Shown piece by piece: positions 1 through 6,423 of a DNA stretch of 17,726 nucleotides. This DNA is from Chloroflexota bacterium (lineage in GTDB: Bacteria; Chloroflexota; Limnocylindria; Limnocylindrales; CSP1-4), in contig JAJYMP010000593.1 in NCBI GenBank assembly GCA_021786915.1, positions 1 through 17,726 of the forward strand. The letters are read 5' to 3'. Position 1 is the stretch's first letter; every line of letters starts with the position of its first letter. A program made the translations under genes and the position numbers. The notes below the pieces were generated by a model. The model searched no databases. It worked only from the letters and a program-made list of their open reading frames with translations, and was not told the DNA's origin.

Positions 1-55
1 AGGGTGGCCGTTTCCGGCGAAACGGGGTGTCCAATTCGCGCGAAACAGGGTGGCC
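1..55. mobile_element. IS21-like insertion sequence end (three short repeats)
   Basis: Three copies of a 9-base motif (RGGGTGKCC) begin at 1, 24 and 47, an exact 23-base period. Copies two and three are each preceded by CGAAAC (18-23 and 41-46). Multiple short direct repeats of this kind are typical of the ends of IS21-family elements, and GGTGGCC/CGAAAC-type wording is familiar from those ends. The transposase genes would lie outside the window to the left. The serine recombinase remnant starts directly after the last copy, as if the insertion had cut that gene. Family assignment is by resemblance only. Confidence 0.42.
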
Positions 56-56
56 A

Positions 57-626
57 AAACCCCTGAAATCCGCAGCCGACGGCCGCCGCCGCAAGCAGCA
101 CGCCAACCCGTGCGAGGCGTGGGGCCGCAGGGCCCGCCTCGGCGACGAGACCTGGGAGGCGCCGGTGCTGGCCCAGGTTGCCGGCATCGCGCTCGACGAG
201 GACACGATCGCGTCGGTCGTCGCCGCCCTCGGCTCGAGCCGCCAGCCGGTCGCGATCGACAAGGCCCGGATCGAGCGCCAGATGCGCGAGCTCGCCCTCG
301 AGCACGCCGCCGGGAGCATGGGCGACGAGGCGTACCTCGCCCGCCTGAGGGCACTCCGCCAGCAGCGGGACGCGGTCGTGGAGCGGACGGCCGCGGGACT
401 ACCGGCAGAGCGTGCGCTCGAGTGGCTGCGTGCCCTCGGCGAGTCGCTCCAGGCCCCGGAGAAGTCGCAGGAGAAGGCAGACGTGCTCCACGCCATCTAC
501 GACAGGATCACGGTCGCCGGCCCCGAGATCGTGGGTGTCCGGCTGACGCAGGCGGCCTACGCGCACGGACTGGCGCTGGCTCTGCCCGAAAAGGTTGAAC
601 TGGCGCGCCCGACAGGATTCGGGCCT
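57..626 (+). pseudogene. Serine site-specific recombinase, C-terminal remnant
   Basis: The frame resembles the C-terminal part of large serine recombinases. It has a stretch after the zinc ribbon, then a charged helical segment rich in Arg, Glu and Leu (about 261-390, including RIERQMREL and RLRALRQQRDAV), and the late segment EKADVLHAIYDRITV. The catalytic N-terminal resolvase domain with its serine is absent, because the sequence to the left is an insertion-sequence end. No start codon with a ribosome site is visible. The natural stop has been lost: the frame stays open to 1305 and runs antisense into the fic gene. I therefore call a 5'-truncated, non-functional remnant whose family-like part ends near VELARPTGFG. 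It marks past integration of a mobile element. Family confidence is moderate to good; the boundaries are approximate. Confidence 0.62.
601..621 (-). other. tRNA 3'-end-like sequence (possible attachment site remnant)
   Basis: Read on the minus strand this matches the end of a tRNA: CGAAT (second part of a T loop), CCTGT (3' side of the T stem), CGGGCGC (7-base acceptor strand), discriminator G, then CCA. The rest of a tRNA is not present: the T loop begins CCC instead of TTC, the T stem does not pair fully, and no matching 5' acceptor strand (GCGCCCG) lies 70-75 bases upstream. Retention of only the 3' end is what integration at a tRNA gene leaves behind. It overlaps the end of the recombinase remnant. 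Confidence 0.4.
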
Positions 627-895
627 TCGGGCACCCACTCGGATCCCGGCTCATGCCGATCGAGGGAGCGGACGACTGGGAGGCCGGATGCCTGCGAACG
701 GCCTAGCGAGGCACGCCGGGCGCACGCCGGTGGGGCACTCCCGACGATGGCGTCGCGGGCACATGGCCCTGCGTCGAAGCCACGCGCCCGTCAGCGCCTC
801 CCGTGCCGACCTCAGCGTCGAGGCGATCCGCCTTGCATGGTCCACGCTCGGAAGTCGACCGACGCGGCTGACCCCCGCGCTGCGTGCCCGCCCTT
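627..895. other. Intergenic stretch, nothing recognised
   Basis: Between the recombinase remnant and the 3' end of fic I see no convincing gene. Open frames here have no ribosome site and no recognisable motif, and read like random high-GC translation (Arg/Ala/Pro rich). It may be decayed mobile-element DNA. Confidence 0.4.
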
Positions 896-2284
896 CTACC
901 GAGTTGCCCGCTCGAGCCTCTCCGCGAGGCCCGGCACGGGATCGAACACGAACTTCTTGCCGACGAGCCGCCTGGTCAGCAGTCCGCGGTCGACCAGGTC
1001 CTGGAGGTCGGTCCTGGCCGACTGCTCGGTGACCCGGTGGCTCCGCGAGTGGGAGACGGCGGTGTACTCGGCATCGGCGTGCTTGAGCGCGTGGGTGATC
1101 AGCGCGACTTGCCGGGGGTTGAGGGTGCTCTCCCGCAGCAGTGCCGTGGTTTCCCTGGCCTCCCTCATCTTGACTCGGAGGTGGGCGAGGAGCTCGTCGA
1201 TCGCCTGCCGCACGACGCGCTGCTGGTGGAGGACGAAGTACGTCGCGTCAAGCTCGTCGGTCTCGGTGTACCGGAACGCCCGGGCGTACTGCGCGGGCGC
1301 GCCATAGATGGTCCGCGAGATCGAGATGTACTCGAACATCCAATAGCCCGCCGACAGCATCGACCAGTAGAACAGCGCCCTCGCGGCCCTGCCGTTTCCG
1401 TCCTCGTAGGGATGGTCGTAGGCCAGCCAGAGGTGCAGCAGGATCGCGCGGATGACCGGGTGGGTGAAGCCCTCTCCACCGCCGTTCGCGAACTCGCACA
1501 GCGCGAGCATCCGGTCGGGCAGCTCGTCGGCGGGCGGCGGCACGTGTACGACGGTCCCGTCGGGGGCGAAGACCCTCACCCGCCGGTCACCGGGCCGCTG
1601 CGGCCTCCCCGCCCCATCAGGGTCGTCGAGCGTCCCCTCGGTCAGGATCCGGTGCAGGTCGTTGACGAGGTCGGGGGTGAGCGGCTGCCGGGCGAAGCGC
1701 GAGATCTCGGTCATGGCCCGGTAGTTGTTCGCGATCATCCGCTCGCTCTTGTCCCGGGGCCGCCGGCCGGTCCGGAGCATCTCCTTGGCGACCCGGCGAG
1801 TGGCGACGGCGCCCTCGATCAGGCTCGAGGTGATCGCCTCCTCGATCAGCGAGTTGACGATGTACCGGCCTCGGTCGGCGCTCGTCGTGACCCCCTCGCT
1901 CACCAGGATCTGGCCGCCCCCCGTCTGGTCGATCCAGTGGAGCATCTCCAGGCACTCGTCGGTCAGCAGGTACCGGAACGGCTCGCCGTCCACTCCCCGC
2001 AGGGGGATGGACCGCATCCCGTTCGACCTGGCGAGCTTGATCCCTAGCCACCACTCCTCGCGGGTGAGGCCCGCGGGGGGCGTCTTGCGCCGGATCTCGT
2101 CCCAGTGGGGGTAGGAGCCGCCGATCGTCGCCCCGATGCGCGCCGTGAAGATGTCGGGCATGCGGGCGTTCAGGTCCGTGCTCGCGAGGAGGGCGAGGAC
2201 CGTTGGGGCTGGCGCGGGCAGCCGCGACCGCGGGCGGTCGGCGATCGGCGCGGTCTTCGCGGTTGCCGGTCTCTCTTCGCCCAT
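896..2284 (-). CDS. Fic family protein (class II) with C-terminal winged helix
   Basis: A 462-residue protein. The core Fic motif HPYEDGNGRAAR is complete at residues 291-302, with the catalytic His291 and the anion-binding GNGR, so AMP (or other NMP) transfer to a hydroxyl of a target protein is expected. Upstream, SSLIEG at 153-158 fits the inhibitory helix pattern (S/T)xxxE(G/N), with Glu157 as the obstructing glutamate. This makes it a class II Fic enzyme kept in check by its own N-terminal helix. Residues about 385-445 (NPRQVALITHAL, then DLQDLVDRGLLTRR) look like a winged helix-turn-helix. The start at 2284 is chosen because AGGAGG lies 9 bases upstream; a longer frame to 2398 would read through the upstream repeats. 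It is cytoplasmic and monocistronic. The target is unknown: it could be a stress or toxin-like enzyme, or a self-regulated modifier. Confidence 0.9.
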   Translation of the reverse strand: MGEERPATAKTAPIADRPRSRLPAPAPTVLALLASTDLNARMPDIFTARIGATIGGSYPHWDEIRRKTPPAGLTREEWWLGIKLARSNGMRSIPLRGVDGEPFRYLLTDECLEMLHWIDQTGGGQILVSEGVTTSADRGRYIVNSLIEEAITSSLIEGAVATRRVAKEMLRTGRRPRDKSERMIANNYRAMTEISRFARQPLTPDLVNDLHRILTEGTLDDPDGAGRPQRPGDRRVRVFAPDGTVVHVPPPADELPDRMLALCEFANGGGEGFTHPVIRAILLHLWLAYDHPYEDGNGRAARALFYWSMLSAGYWMFEYISISRTIYGAPAQYARAFRYTETDELDATYFVLHQQRVVRQAIDELLAHLRVKMREARETTALLRESTLNPRQVALITHALKHADAEYTAVSHSRSHRVTEQSARTDLQDLVDRGLLTRRLVGKKFVFDPVPGLAERLERATR

Positions 2285-2293
2285 CGGGAGGGG

Positions 2294-2299
2294 CCTCCT
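2294..2299 (-). promoter_or_regulatory. Ribosome binding site of fic
   Basis: Minus-strand AGGAGG, 9 bases before the ATG at 2284. It decides the start over the upstream in-frame ATG at 2398. Confidence 0.75.
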
Positions 2300-2320
2300 C
2301 GCGTCGCCTAGCCAATTGCG

Positions 2321-2409
2321 GCAAGGAACCCCCAAGGGATCCCAAAGTTTGGCGGTTAAGCGGCATTCTACCAGCAAAGAACCCCCAAGGGATCCCAAAG
2401 TTTGGCGGT
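2321..2409. repeat. Two 36-bp direct repeats upstream of fic (candidate operator pair)
   Basis: Copies at 2321-2356 and 2374-2409 match at 35 of 36 bases (only the fifth base differs) and are separated by 17 bases, giving a 53-base period. Each contains two dyads: GGGATCCC (2336-2343; 2389-2396) and CCAAAGTTTGG (2342-2352; 2395-2405), a near-perfect palindrome around one central base. They lie 37-72 and 90-125 bases upstream of the fic start, where promoter and operator elements belong. Near-perfect conservation with internal symmetry suggests protein binding sites. The winged helix in Fic itself is one candidate ligand. Confidence 0.72.
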
Positions 2410-2579
2410 ATCGCCCAGCCGGGCCTCAAAGCGAGATCCGGCCCAAGGAGCCGGCACAGGCCGTCGCCGGGGACAGTAGGCGTGGCAGGGAGGCGTCCCC
2501 GGGGGAGGGGCGACCGGCGGGTCCTCAACCCGTCAGCAAGCCGATTGGGAACTAGAGCCAGATCAGCCAAGCCCGAAGC
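2410..2579. other. Intergenic, no feature recognised
   Basis: This separates the fic upstream repeats from the 3' end of the kinase-like gene. Both neighbours are on the minus strand, so any fic promoter may extend here. I see no clear terminator hairpin followed by T residues. Confidence 0.4.
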
Positions 2580-3176
2580 TCAACGGTCGTCGGGAGATGC
2601 TGGCCCAGATGTTGGGAGTCGCAACCGAGTCAGGACCTCGTCAATGTCGGCATCTGACTCGGTATCGAATTGGAGTACTCGGACTCCCGTCCAGGTGATC
2701 CTGGATCGGCCCCATCTTGGCCAGAATTCGTCCCAGTTGCTGAGTTTCGGGCGGTCACGCGGAAGGCCGCGCATTTCAAGCCGACGCCGAGTCTCCGCTT
2801 CCGATGCGAACACCTGGAGGACGAATCGCGTCACCTCCGGCCAGCCCGCACGCCGCGTGGCCTCGTCGAAGAACTCTGGCTGATCCAAGTACGCGCCAAA
2901 CGGCGCATCGATGACGACGGAGAGGCCGAGGCGCAGATTGTCAGCTGCCACAGAGAGTATCGCCGCATATTCTGCAGGCATGACGCTTTCCCGGTAGAAG
3001 CGGTTGCTTTCGCGCCCCTCCGGTGGCTGACTCCGGGCACGCATCGCGGCCTCAACAAGGGGACCCGCCAGACTGTCCTTATCCAGGTAGGTCGCACCGG
3101 ACCGGCGAGCGACCTCAAGCGCCACAGTGGACTTGCCGGATCCGGCGGCCCCGACCACTACTAGGGCAAACGTCAT
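2580..3176 (-). CDS. P-loop kinase-like ATPase
   Basis: A 198-residue soluble protein. Residues 9-17, GAAGSGKST, are a Walker A loop (Lys15, Ser16), followed by an early acidic stretch LDKDS at 31-35, as in small-molecule kinases of the gluconate/shikimate kinase and zeta-toxin-like folds. An Arg-rich segment (RRRLEMRGLPRDR, about 130-142) resembles the lid that closes over ATP phosphates. The hydrophobic strand LSVVIDAPF at 85-93 fits a Walker-B-like strand. The start at 3176 follows the aldolase stop by a single base (TGA C ATG), so translation is coupled; a longer in-frame start at 3299 would lie inside the aldolase gene. Context suggests phosphorylation of a sugar acid, possibly a 2-keto-3-deoxy acid, to feed the aldolase. 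That role is inference: known KDG kinases are PfkB-type, and this protein is not. It could also be an unspecific AAA-type NTPase. Confidence 0.72.
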   Translation of the reverse strand: MTFALVVVGAAGSGKSTVALEVARRSGATYLDKDSLAGPLVEAAMRARSQPPEGRESNRFYRESVMPAEYAAILSVAADNLRLGLSVVIDAPFGAYLDQPEFFDEATRRAGWPEVTRFVLQVFASEAETRRRLEMRGLPRDRPKLSNWDEFWPRWGRSRITWTGVRVLQFDTESDADIDEVLTRLRLPTSGPASPDDR

Positions 3177-3177
3177 G

Positions 3178-3819
3178 TCAGCGTCGAGCGTCGCGGACAG
3201 CAGCCAAGAAGGATGCCGCAGCAGCAGCGACACGGGAGTAGTCCCCGTCCGGACGCGCGGCCTTGGTGATGGCGCTCCCCACGCCAACGGCACTGACACC
3301 GGCGTCGAACCATGCCTTCGCGTTCGCGGACGTAACGCCGCCCGCGGGCATCAGCGAGATGTGGGCAAGGGGAGCGAGGACGGCTCGAGCGTACTCCGGG
3401 CCGATCTCGGCCGGGAAGAGCTTCACGATGTCCGCTCCTTCCTCGACGGATTCGACGATCTCGGCCGGTGAGTACGCCCCGCTGATCGTGGGTACCTGGT
3501 AGCGGTTCGCCGTACGGAGCACCTCCCGGCTCAGGTGAGGGGTGACGAGGAACGATGCACCCGCGGTGATGCTGGCGTAGGCGCCGTGGCCGTCGAGGAC
3601 CGTGCCCGCTCCGATCGAGACGGCCGAGCCGTGAGCCGCGACCAGTCGCTCGATGACTCGAAGGGCGCCCGGTGTGGACAGCGTCACTTCGATCGCCCTC
3701 ACGCCGCCAGCGATCGCCGCCTCCGAGGCTAGGAAGGCCTCCTCCGCGTCATCCAGGCGAACGATGACGACTACCCCGTCATCGTGGATGCGGTTGAGGG
3801 TGAGCAGTTTCTGAGGCAT
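3178..3819 (-). CDS. eda: KDPG/KHG aldolase family protein (2-keto-3-deoxy acid aldolase)
   Basis: A class I aldolase that splits 2-keto-3-deoxy-6-phosphogluconate, or a related keto-deoxy acid, into pyruvate and an aldehyde (Entner-Doudoroff type step), in the cytoplasm. The 213 residues match the family length. Visible signature parts are the general acid/base Glu44 in IEVTL, GAGTV at 70-74, TPH at 93-95, the Schiff-base Lys133 in KLFPAE, PAGGVT at 158-163, and a GVGSAI phosphate-site-like loop at 179-184. The residue after EVTL is Ser (EVTLSTP), where the classical enzymes have Arg. This hints at a different acid or an unphosphorylated substrate, though other members vary here too. The start at 3819 has only a weak ribosome site. 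It is first in a two-gene minus-strand operon with the P-loop protein and is divergent from the transporter operon, so it is probably co-regulated. Confidence 0.88.
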   Translation of the reverse strand: MPQKLLTLNRIHDDGVVVIVRLDDAEEAFLASEAAIAGGVRAIEVTLSTPGALRVIERLVAAHGSAVSIGAGTVLDGHGAYASITAGASFLVTPHLSREVLRTANRYQVPTISGAYSPAEIVESVEEGADIVKLFPAEIGPEYARAVLAPLAHISLMPAGGVTSANAKAWFDAGVSAVGVGSAITKAARPDGDYSRVAAAAASFLAAVRDARR

Positions 3820-3886
3820 GAGGACCTACCCTACCTACAGACAAGACAAACGAGGAGTTGTACAGGGCCACGGAAGCGCCCACCCG

Positions 3887-3898
3887 AGCGTTTGCGCT
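3887..3898. promoter_or_regulatory. Candidate LacI-type operator
   Basis: AGCGTTTGCGCT has matching AGCG/CGCT half sites around four bases, similar in shape to LacI-family operators. It lies in the divergent region between the aldolase and the transporter lipoprotein. A LacI regulator is encoded in the operon. Prediction by eye only. Confidence 0.33.
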
Positions 3899-3952
3899 GC
3901 AGGCCGCGCTGACGGACCGGGGGCTGCGCGCGAGACAGCGGACCGCAACCCT

Positions 3953-3981
3953 TTGACACTGTGCCGATTGTACGCTAGCGT
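3953..3981 (+). promoter_or_regulatory. Candidate sigma-70 promoter of the transporter operon with overlapping palindrome
   Basis: TTGACA (3953-3958) is a consensus -35 box. After 17 bases comes TAGCGT (3976-3981) as a -10 box. The -10 lies inside a perfect 10-base palindrome, ACGCTAGCGT (3972-3981), so a repressor bound there would block RNA polymerase. It lies about 40 bases before the lipoprotein ATG. The operon-encoded LacI protein is the natural candidate repressor. Confidence 0.55.
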
Positions 3982-3984
3982 GCT

Positions 3985-4045
3985 GCAACCGATCTCAGCA
4001 ACCGATCTCATTGGAGAGGGTGATGATCTCATTGAAGAGGGTGAT
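3985..4045 (+). repeat. Tandem duplications at the translation start of the binding protein
   Basis: A 13-base unit (GCAACCGATCTCA) occurs twice in tandem at 3985-3997 and 3998-4010. Immediately overlapping it, a 21-base unit occurs twice at 4004-4024 and 4025-4045 with one difference (TTGGAGAGGG versus TTGAAGAGGG). Twenty-one bases are seven codons, so the duplication is in frame and duplicates both a purine-rich ribosome site and an ATG (4023 and 4044). Confidence 0.85.
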
Positions 4046-5387
4046 GATCAGGAAGCAACGGGGCTTTGCGCTTGCGAGTGCGGCAACCGCCGCCATCCTA
4101 CTTGCCGGATGCGGCTCCTCCGCGCCCTCCGCCTCCGGGCCGGCCGCATCCGCGCCCGGCGCATCCGCGCCCGCGGCCTCCGCGCCCGCGGCCTCCGCGC
4201 CCGCGGCCTCCGCGCCCGCCGCTGCAGGCTCGGTCCACCTTGCCTACTGGGACTTCCTCGACCCCAGCCAAGACAACCCGCGCTCAAAGGCCCTCAAGAC
4301 CAACCTCGCGAACTTCCAGACGGCCAACCCCGGCATCGCGGTCGACCTCTCGGTCGTCTCGCTTGGCGACATGCTGACTCGGCTGCCACAGGCCGCGGCC
4401 GCCGGACAGGCACCCGACGTGTTCAAGATGTTCACGCCGGTCGTTTCCCAGATGGCGGCAGCCGGCGCGTACTCGCCGCTGCCCGCCGCCGCGTCCGGGA
4501 TCACCGACTGGCTGCGCCCTATCACCAACCTCACCGGTCCGGGCGGGCAGCAGGTCGCCGTTCCCTACGAGTACCGCACCTGCACCTTCTACTACAACCA
4601 GAAGATCCTCGATAAACTCGGCGTCGCCGTCCCCACCACGTACGATGAGGTGGTCGACGTCGCGAAGAAGGCCGCGGCGGCCGGCTATACAGGATTCGGC
4701 ACCGGGTTCTCGAATACGGACAACTCCGCCGTCATCGGGACCTTCTTCGAGTGCTTCATGAGCCAGGTCGGGCAGGACATCTGGGATGCCAATGGCCAGG
4801 CAGCGTTCGCGACACAGAAGGGCGAGGAGTTTGGGAACTTCCTCGCGAAACTCAAGGCAGCAGGTGGCTTCGGCCCGAACGTCGTGTCGGACACCTACGG
4901 CTCGGTGGTGACGGGGCTGACCAACGGCACAGTCGCGATGGCGGTGCTCGGCACGGAGCGGATCGTCACCTTCGCCGCGACGAACCCCGACATCAAGTGG
5001 GGCCCGCTGCCCCTGGCCTCGACCGGCGACCACAACGGCTCCGTCTTCGGGTGGACACTAGGCATCGGCGCCGGCAGCAAGAATGTGGACGCGGCGTGGA
5101 AGTTCATCGAGTACATGACCGGGCCCGCGGCGGGGGCCGTGATGGCCACCGGCGGCGAGGTCCCCACGCGGGCGGCGACGTACAAGGACCCCTATTTCGC
5201 AACGGCGGCCGCCGCGACTATCAACAGCATCAGTGATTACGTCCAGAAATACAGCACGCCGCATCACTACGCGAACAACTACAACGCGGTTTCCTCGGCG
5301 CTGGCGGCAGCCGGGCAGGCCTTGGTCCTGAACAACACCTCGGGAAGCCAATTCATTCAATCCGCACAACAGGCAGCTAACAAGTAG
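4023..5387 (+). CDS. Sugar ABC transporter substrate-binding lipoprotein (CUT1 type)
   Basis: This binds a carbohydrate outside the membrane and delivers it to the two permeases that follow. From ATG 4023 it has 454 residues. It carries a basic N-terminus (KRVMIRKQR), a hydrophobic stretch and the lipobox LLAGC with Cys30 as the lipid attachment site. An Ala-Ser-Pro linker (about residues 33-66) follows, then the family 1 solute-binding fold: LAYWDF near the start, QAPDVFKM, VPYEYRTCTFYYN, WKFIEYMTGP and a late GEVPTR. The start is ambiguous: TTG 4011, ATG 4023 and ATG 4044 are in frame. GGAGAGGG precedes 4023, and its near copy precedes 4044 more closely. Both give a usable lipoprotein signal. 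It is first gene of the plus-strand operon, under the promoter near 3953. Many aromatic residues in the fold fit sugar binding, but the ligand is unknown. Confidence 0.92.
   Translation: MISLKRVMIRKQRGFALASAATAAILLAGCGSSAPSASGPAASAPGASAPAASAPAASAPAASAPAAAGSVHLAYWDFLDPSQDNPRSKALKTNLANFQTANPGIAVDLSVVSLGDMLTRLPQAAAAGQAPDVFKMFTPVVSQMAAAGAYSPLPAAASGITDWLRPITNLTGPGGQQVAVPYEYRTCTFYYNQKILDKLGVAVPTTYDEVVDVAKKAAAAGYTGFGTGFSNTDNSAVIGTFFECFMSQVGQDIWDANGQAAFATQKGEEFGNFLAKLKAAGGFGPNVVSDTYGSVVTGLTNGTVAMAVLGTERIVTFAATNPDIKWGPLPLASTGDHNGSVFGWTLGIGAGSKNVDAAWKFIEYMTGPAAGAVMATGGEVPTRAATYKDPYFATAAAATINSISDYVQKYSTPHHYANNYNAVSSALAAAGQALVLNNTSGSQFIQSAQQAANK
4146..4220 (+). repeat. 15-bp tandem repeat encoding the Ala-Ser-Pro linker
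   Basis: Five in-frame 15-base units: two of the form GCATCCGCGCCC+3 (4146, 4161) and three of the form GCCTCCGCGCCC+3 (4176, 4191, 4206). They encode repeated A-S-A-P-A between the lipid-anchored Cys and the folded domain. It is a low-complexity spacer that probably changes length by slippage. Confidence 0.85.
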
Positions 5388-5398
5388 CTCGACGACTC

Positions 5399-5432
5399 TC
5401 GGCGGGGGCCCGCCTCCCCGGGCTCCCGCCGA
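5399..5432 (+). terminator. Strong intercistronic hairpin between binding protein and permease genes
   Basis: The arms 5399-5412 and 5419-5432 pair over 14 bases with a single G-U pair and a 6-base loop (CCTCCC). No T-run follows, so it is not a classical intrinsic terminator. Hairpins in this place commonly protect or process the mRNA, so that binding protein is made in excess over permeases. It may also act as a partial terminator. Confidence 0.6.
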
Positions 5433-5505
5433 ATTCCCGGTCGTTTCGCTGCGCCCCCGTCTGTTTGGACGATTGGCCTGCGGGTTGCCCGAGGAGCGGA
5501 GCATC

Positions 5506-6423
5506 ATGGCCGTCACCAATCCCATACTCTCGACAGGAGCTGGAACGCGAGCTCCCGGCCGGGCGCCTCGGGGCGATCGCCGAGTCTGGCTCTACGTTGT
5601 GCCGGTGAGCGCGGTCTACTTCTCGGTCTTCGTGGCCCCGCTCGCGTACACGGTGTGGACGTCACTGCACAAGACGACGTACTACCAGATCGGGCAGTTC
5701 TCCGGGCTGAAGTCCTTCGTCGAGCTGTTCTCCGACGCCAGCATCGCGAGCAGCATCGGCACCACGTTCGTCTTCGCGGCCGGAGCGCTCGCCATCGCAC
5801 TTCCCGTCGGGCTGCTGTCGGCGGTGGTGCTGAACAGCCTGAAGACCCTCAAGCGCCTCACGCGCGCACTCCTGCTCCTGCCGTGGCTGATGTCACAGGC
5901 CACCGTGGGGACCATCTGGTCCTGGTTCCTCAATCCGAGCTACGGCCCCGCGACGGCGATCACGAGGCCTCTGGGCCTCGGGACCACCGACGCGTTCGCA
6001 CGGCCGGAGACCGCGCTCCTGGCCATGATCCTCATCACCGCGTGGTGGTCGTATCCGATGGCGATGCTCCTGTTCCTCGGGGCACTCCAGACGATCCCGA
6101 TCGAGCTGCGCGAGAGCCTTAAGGTCGACGGCGGCGGGATCTGGGACGAGTTCCTCCACATCACGCTGCCGTACCTCCGGAACGCCATCCTCTCGGTCGT
6201 CGTCGTGCTGCTGGTGCTGTACATGCAGATGGTCACCATCATCCTCGTGACGACCCAGGGCGGACCGCTCAACGGGACCGAGACCCTGTCGATGCGCATC
6301 TACAACGAGGTGTTCGTCCGGTACGACCTGTCCGGCGCGTCTGCGACGGCGATCCTGCTGTTCGCCCTGAACCTGGTTCTAACGCTGGTTACCCTCCGGT
6401 TCCGGCGCAAGGAGAGCCTGTGA
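5506..6423 (+). CDS. Carbohydrate ABC transporter permease (MalF/UgpA type)
   Basis: A membrane subunit of the sugar importer. Its 305 residues contain about six hydrophobic segments (roughly 28-50, 87-110, 119-141, 170-193, 223-250, 276-298). The cytoplasmic coupling loop that contacts the ATPase is visible at about 200-222: ELRESLKVDGGGIWDEF followed by HITLP, the EAA-type motif. The start at 5506 is preferred over an in-frame TTG at 5473, because GAGGAG lies 9 bases before it. It follows the binding-protein gene after a 118-base gap holding a hairpin. Its stop overlaps the next permease start (GTGA). No ATPase gene is in the operon, so a shared MsmK/UgpC-type ATPase elsewhere is likely. 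Confidence 0.93.
   Translation: MAVTNPILSTGAGTRAPGRAPRGDRRVWLYVVPVSAVYFSVFVAPLAYTVWTSLHKTTYYQIGQFSGLKSFVELFSDASIASSIGTTFVFAAGALAIALPVGLLSAVVLNSLKTLKRLTRALLLLPWLMSQATVGTIWSWFLNPSYGPATAITRPLGLGTTDAFARPETALLAMILITAWWSYPMAMLLFLGALQTIPIELRESLKVDGGGIWDEFLHITLPYLRNAILSVVVVLLVLYMQMVTIILVTTQGGPLNGTETLSMRIYNEVFVRYDLSGASATAILLFALNLVLTLVTLRFRRKESL

Noticed and set aside
601..700. A complete tRNA gene on the minus strand
   Set aside because: Only the last 21 bases fit; no pairing 5' acceptor half, D arm or anticodon arm can be built.
627..1307. Continuation of the recombinase frame as a 426-residue protein
   Set aside because: After about 626 the frame becomes low-information Arg/Ser/Ala-rich sequence and runs antisense through the end of fic. 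It is stop-loss read-through, not a protein.
884..2047. 387-residue plus-strand open frame
   Set aside because: Antisense shadow of fic; Pro/Arg/Val/Asp-rich and without motifs, while the opposite strand has a complete Fic motif.
2321..2409. CRISPR repeat pair
   Set aside because: Only two copies, a 17-base spacer (too short), internal dyads of operator type and no cas genes.
4066..4377. Proline/arginine-rich 103-residue frame
   Set aside because: Produced by the 15-bp minisatellite in another frame of the lipoprotein gene.
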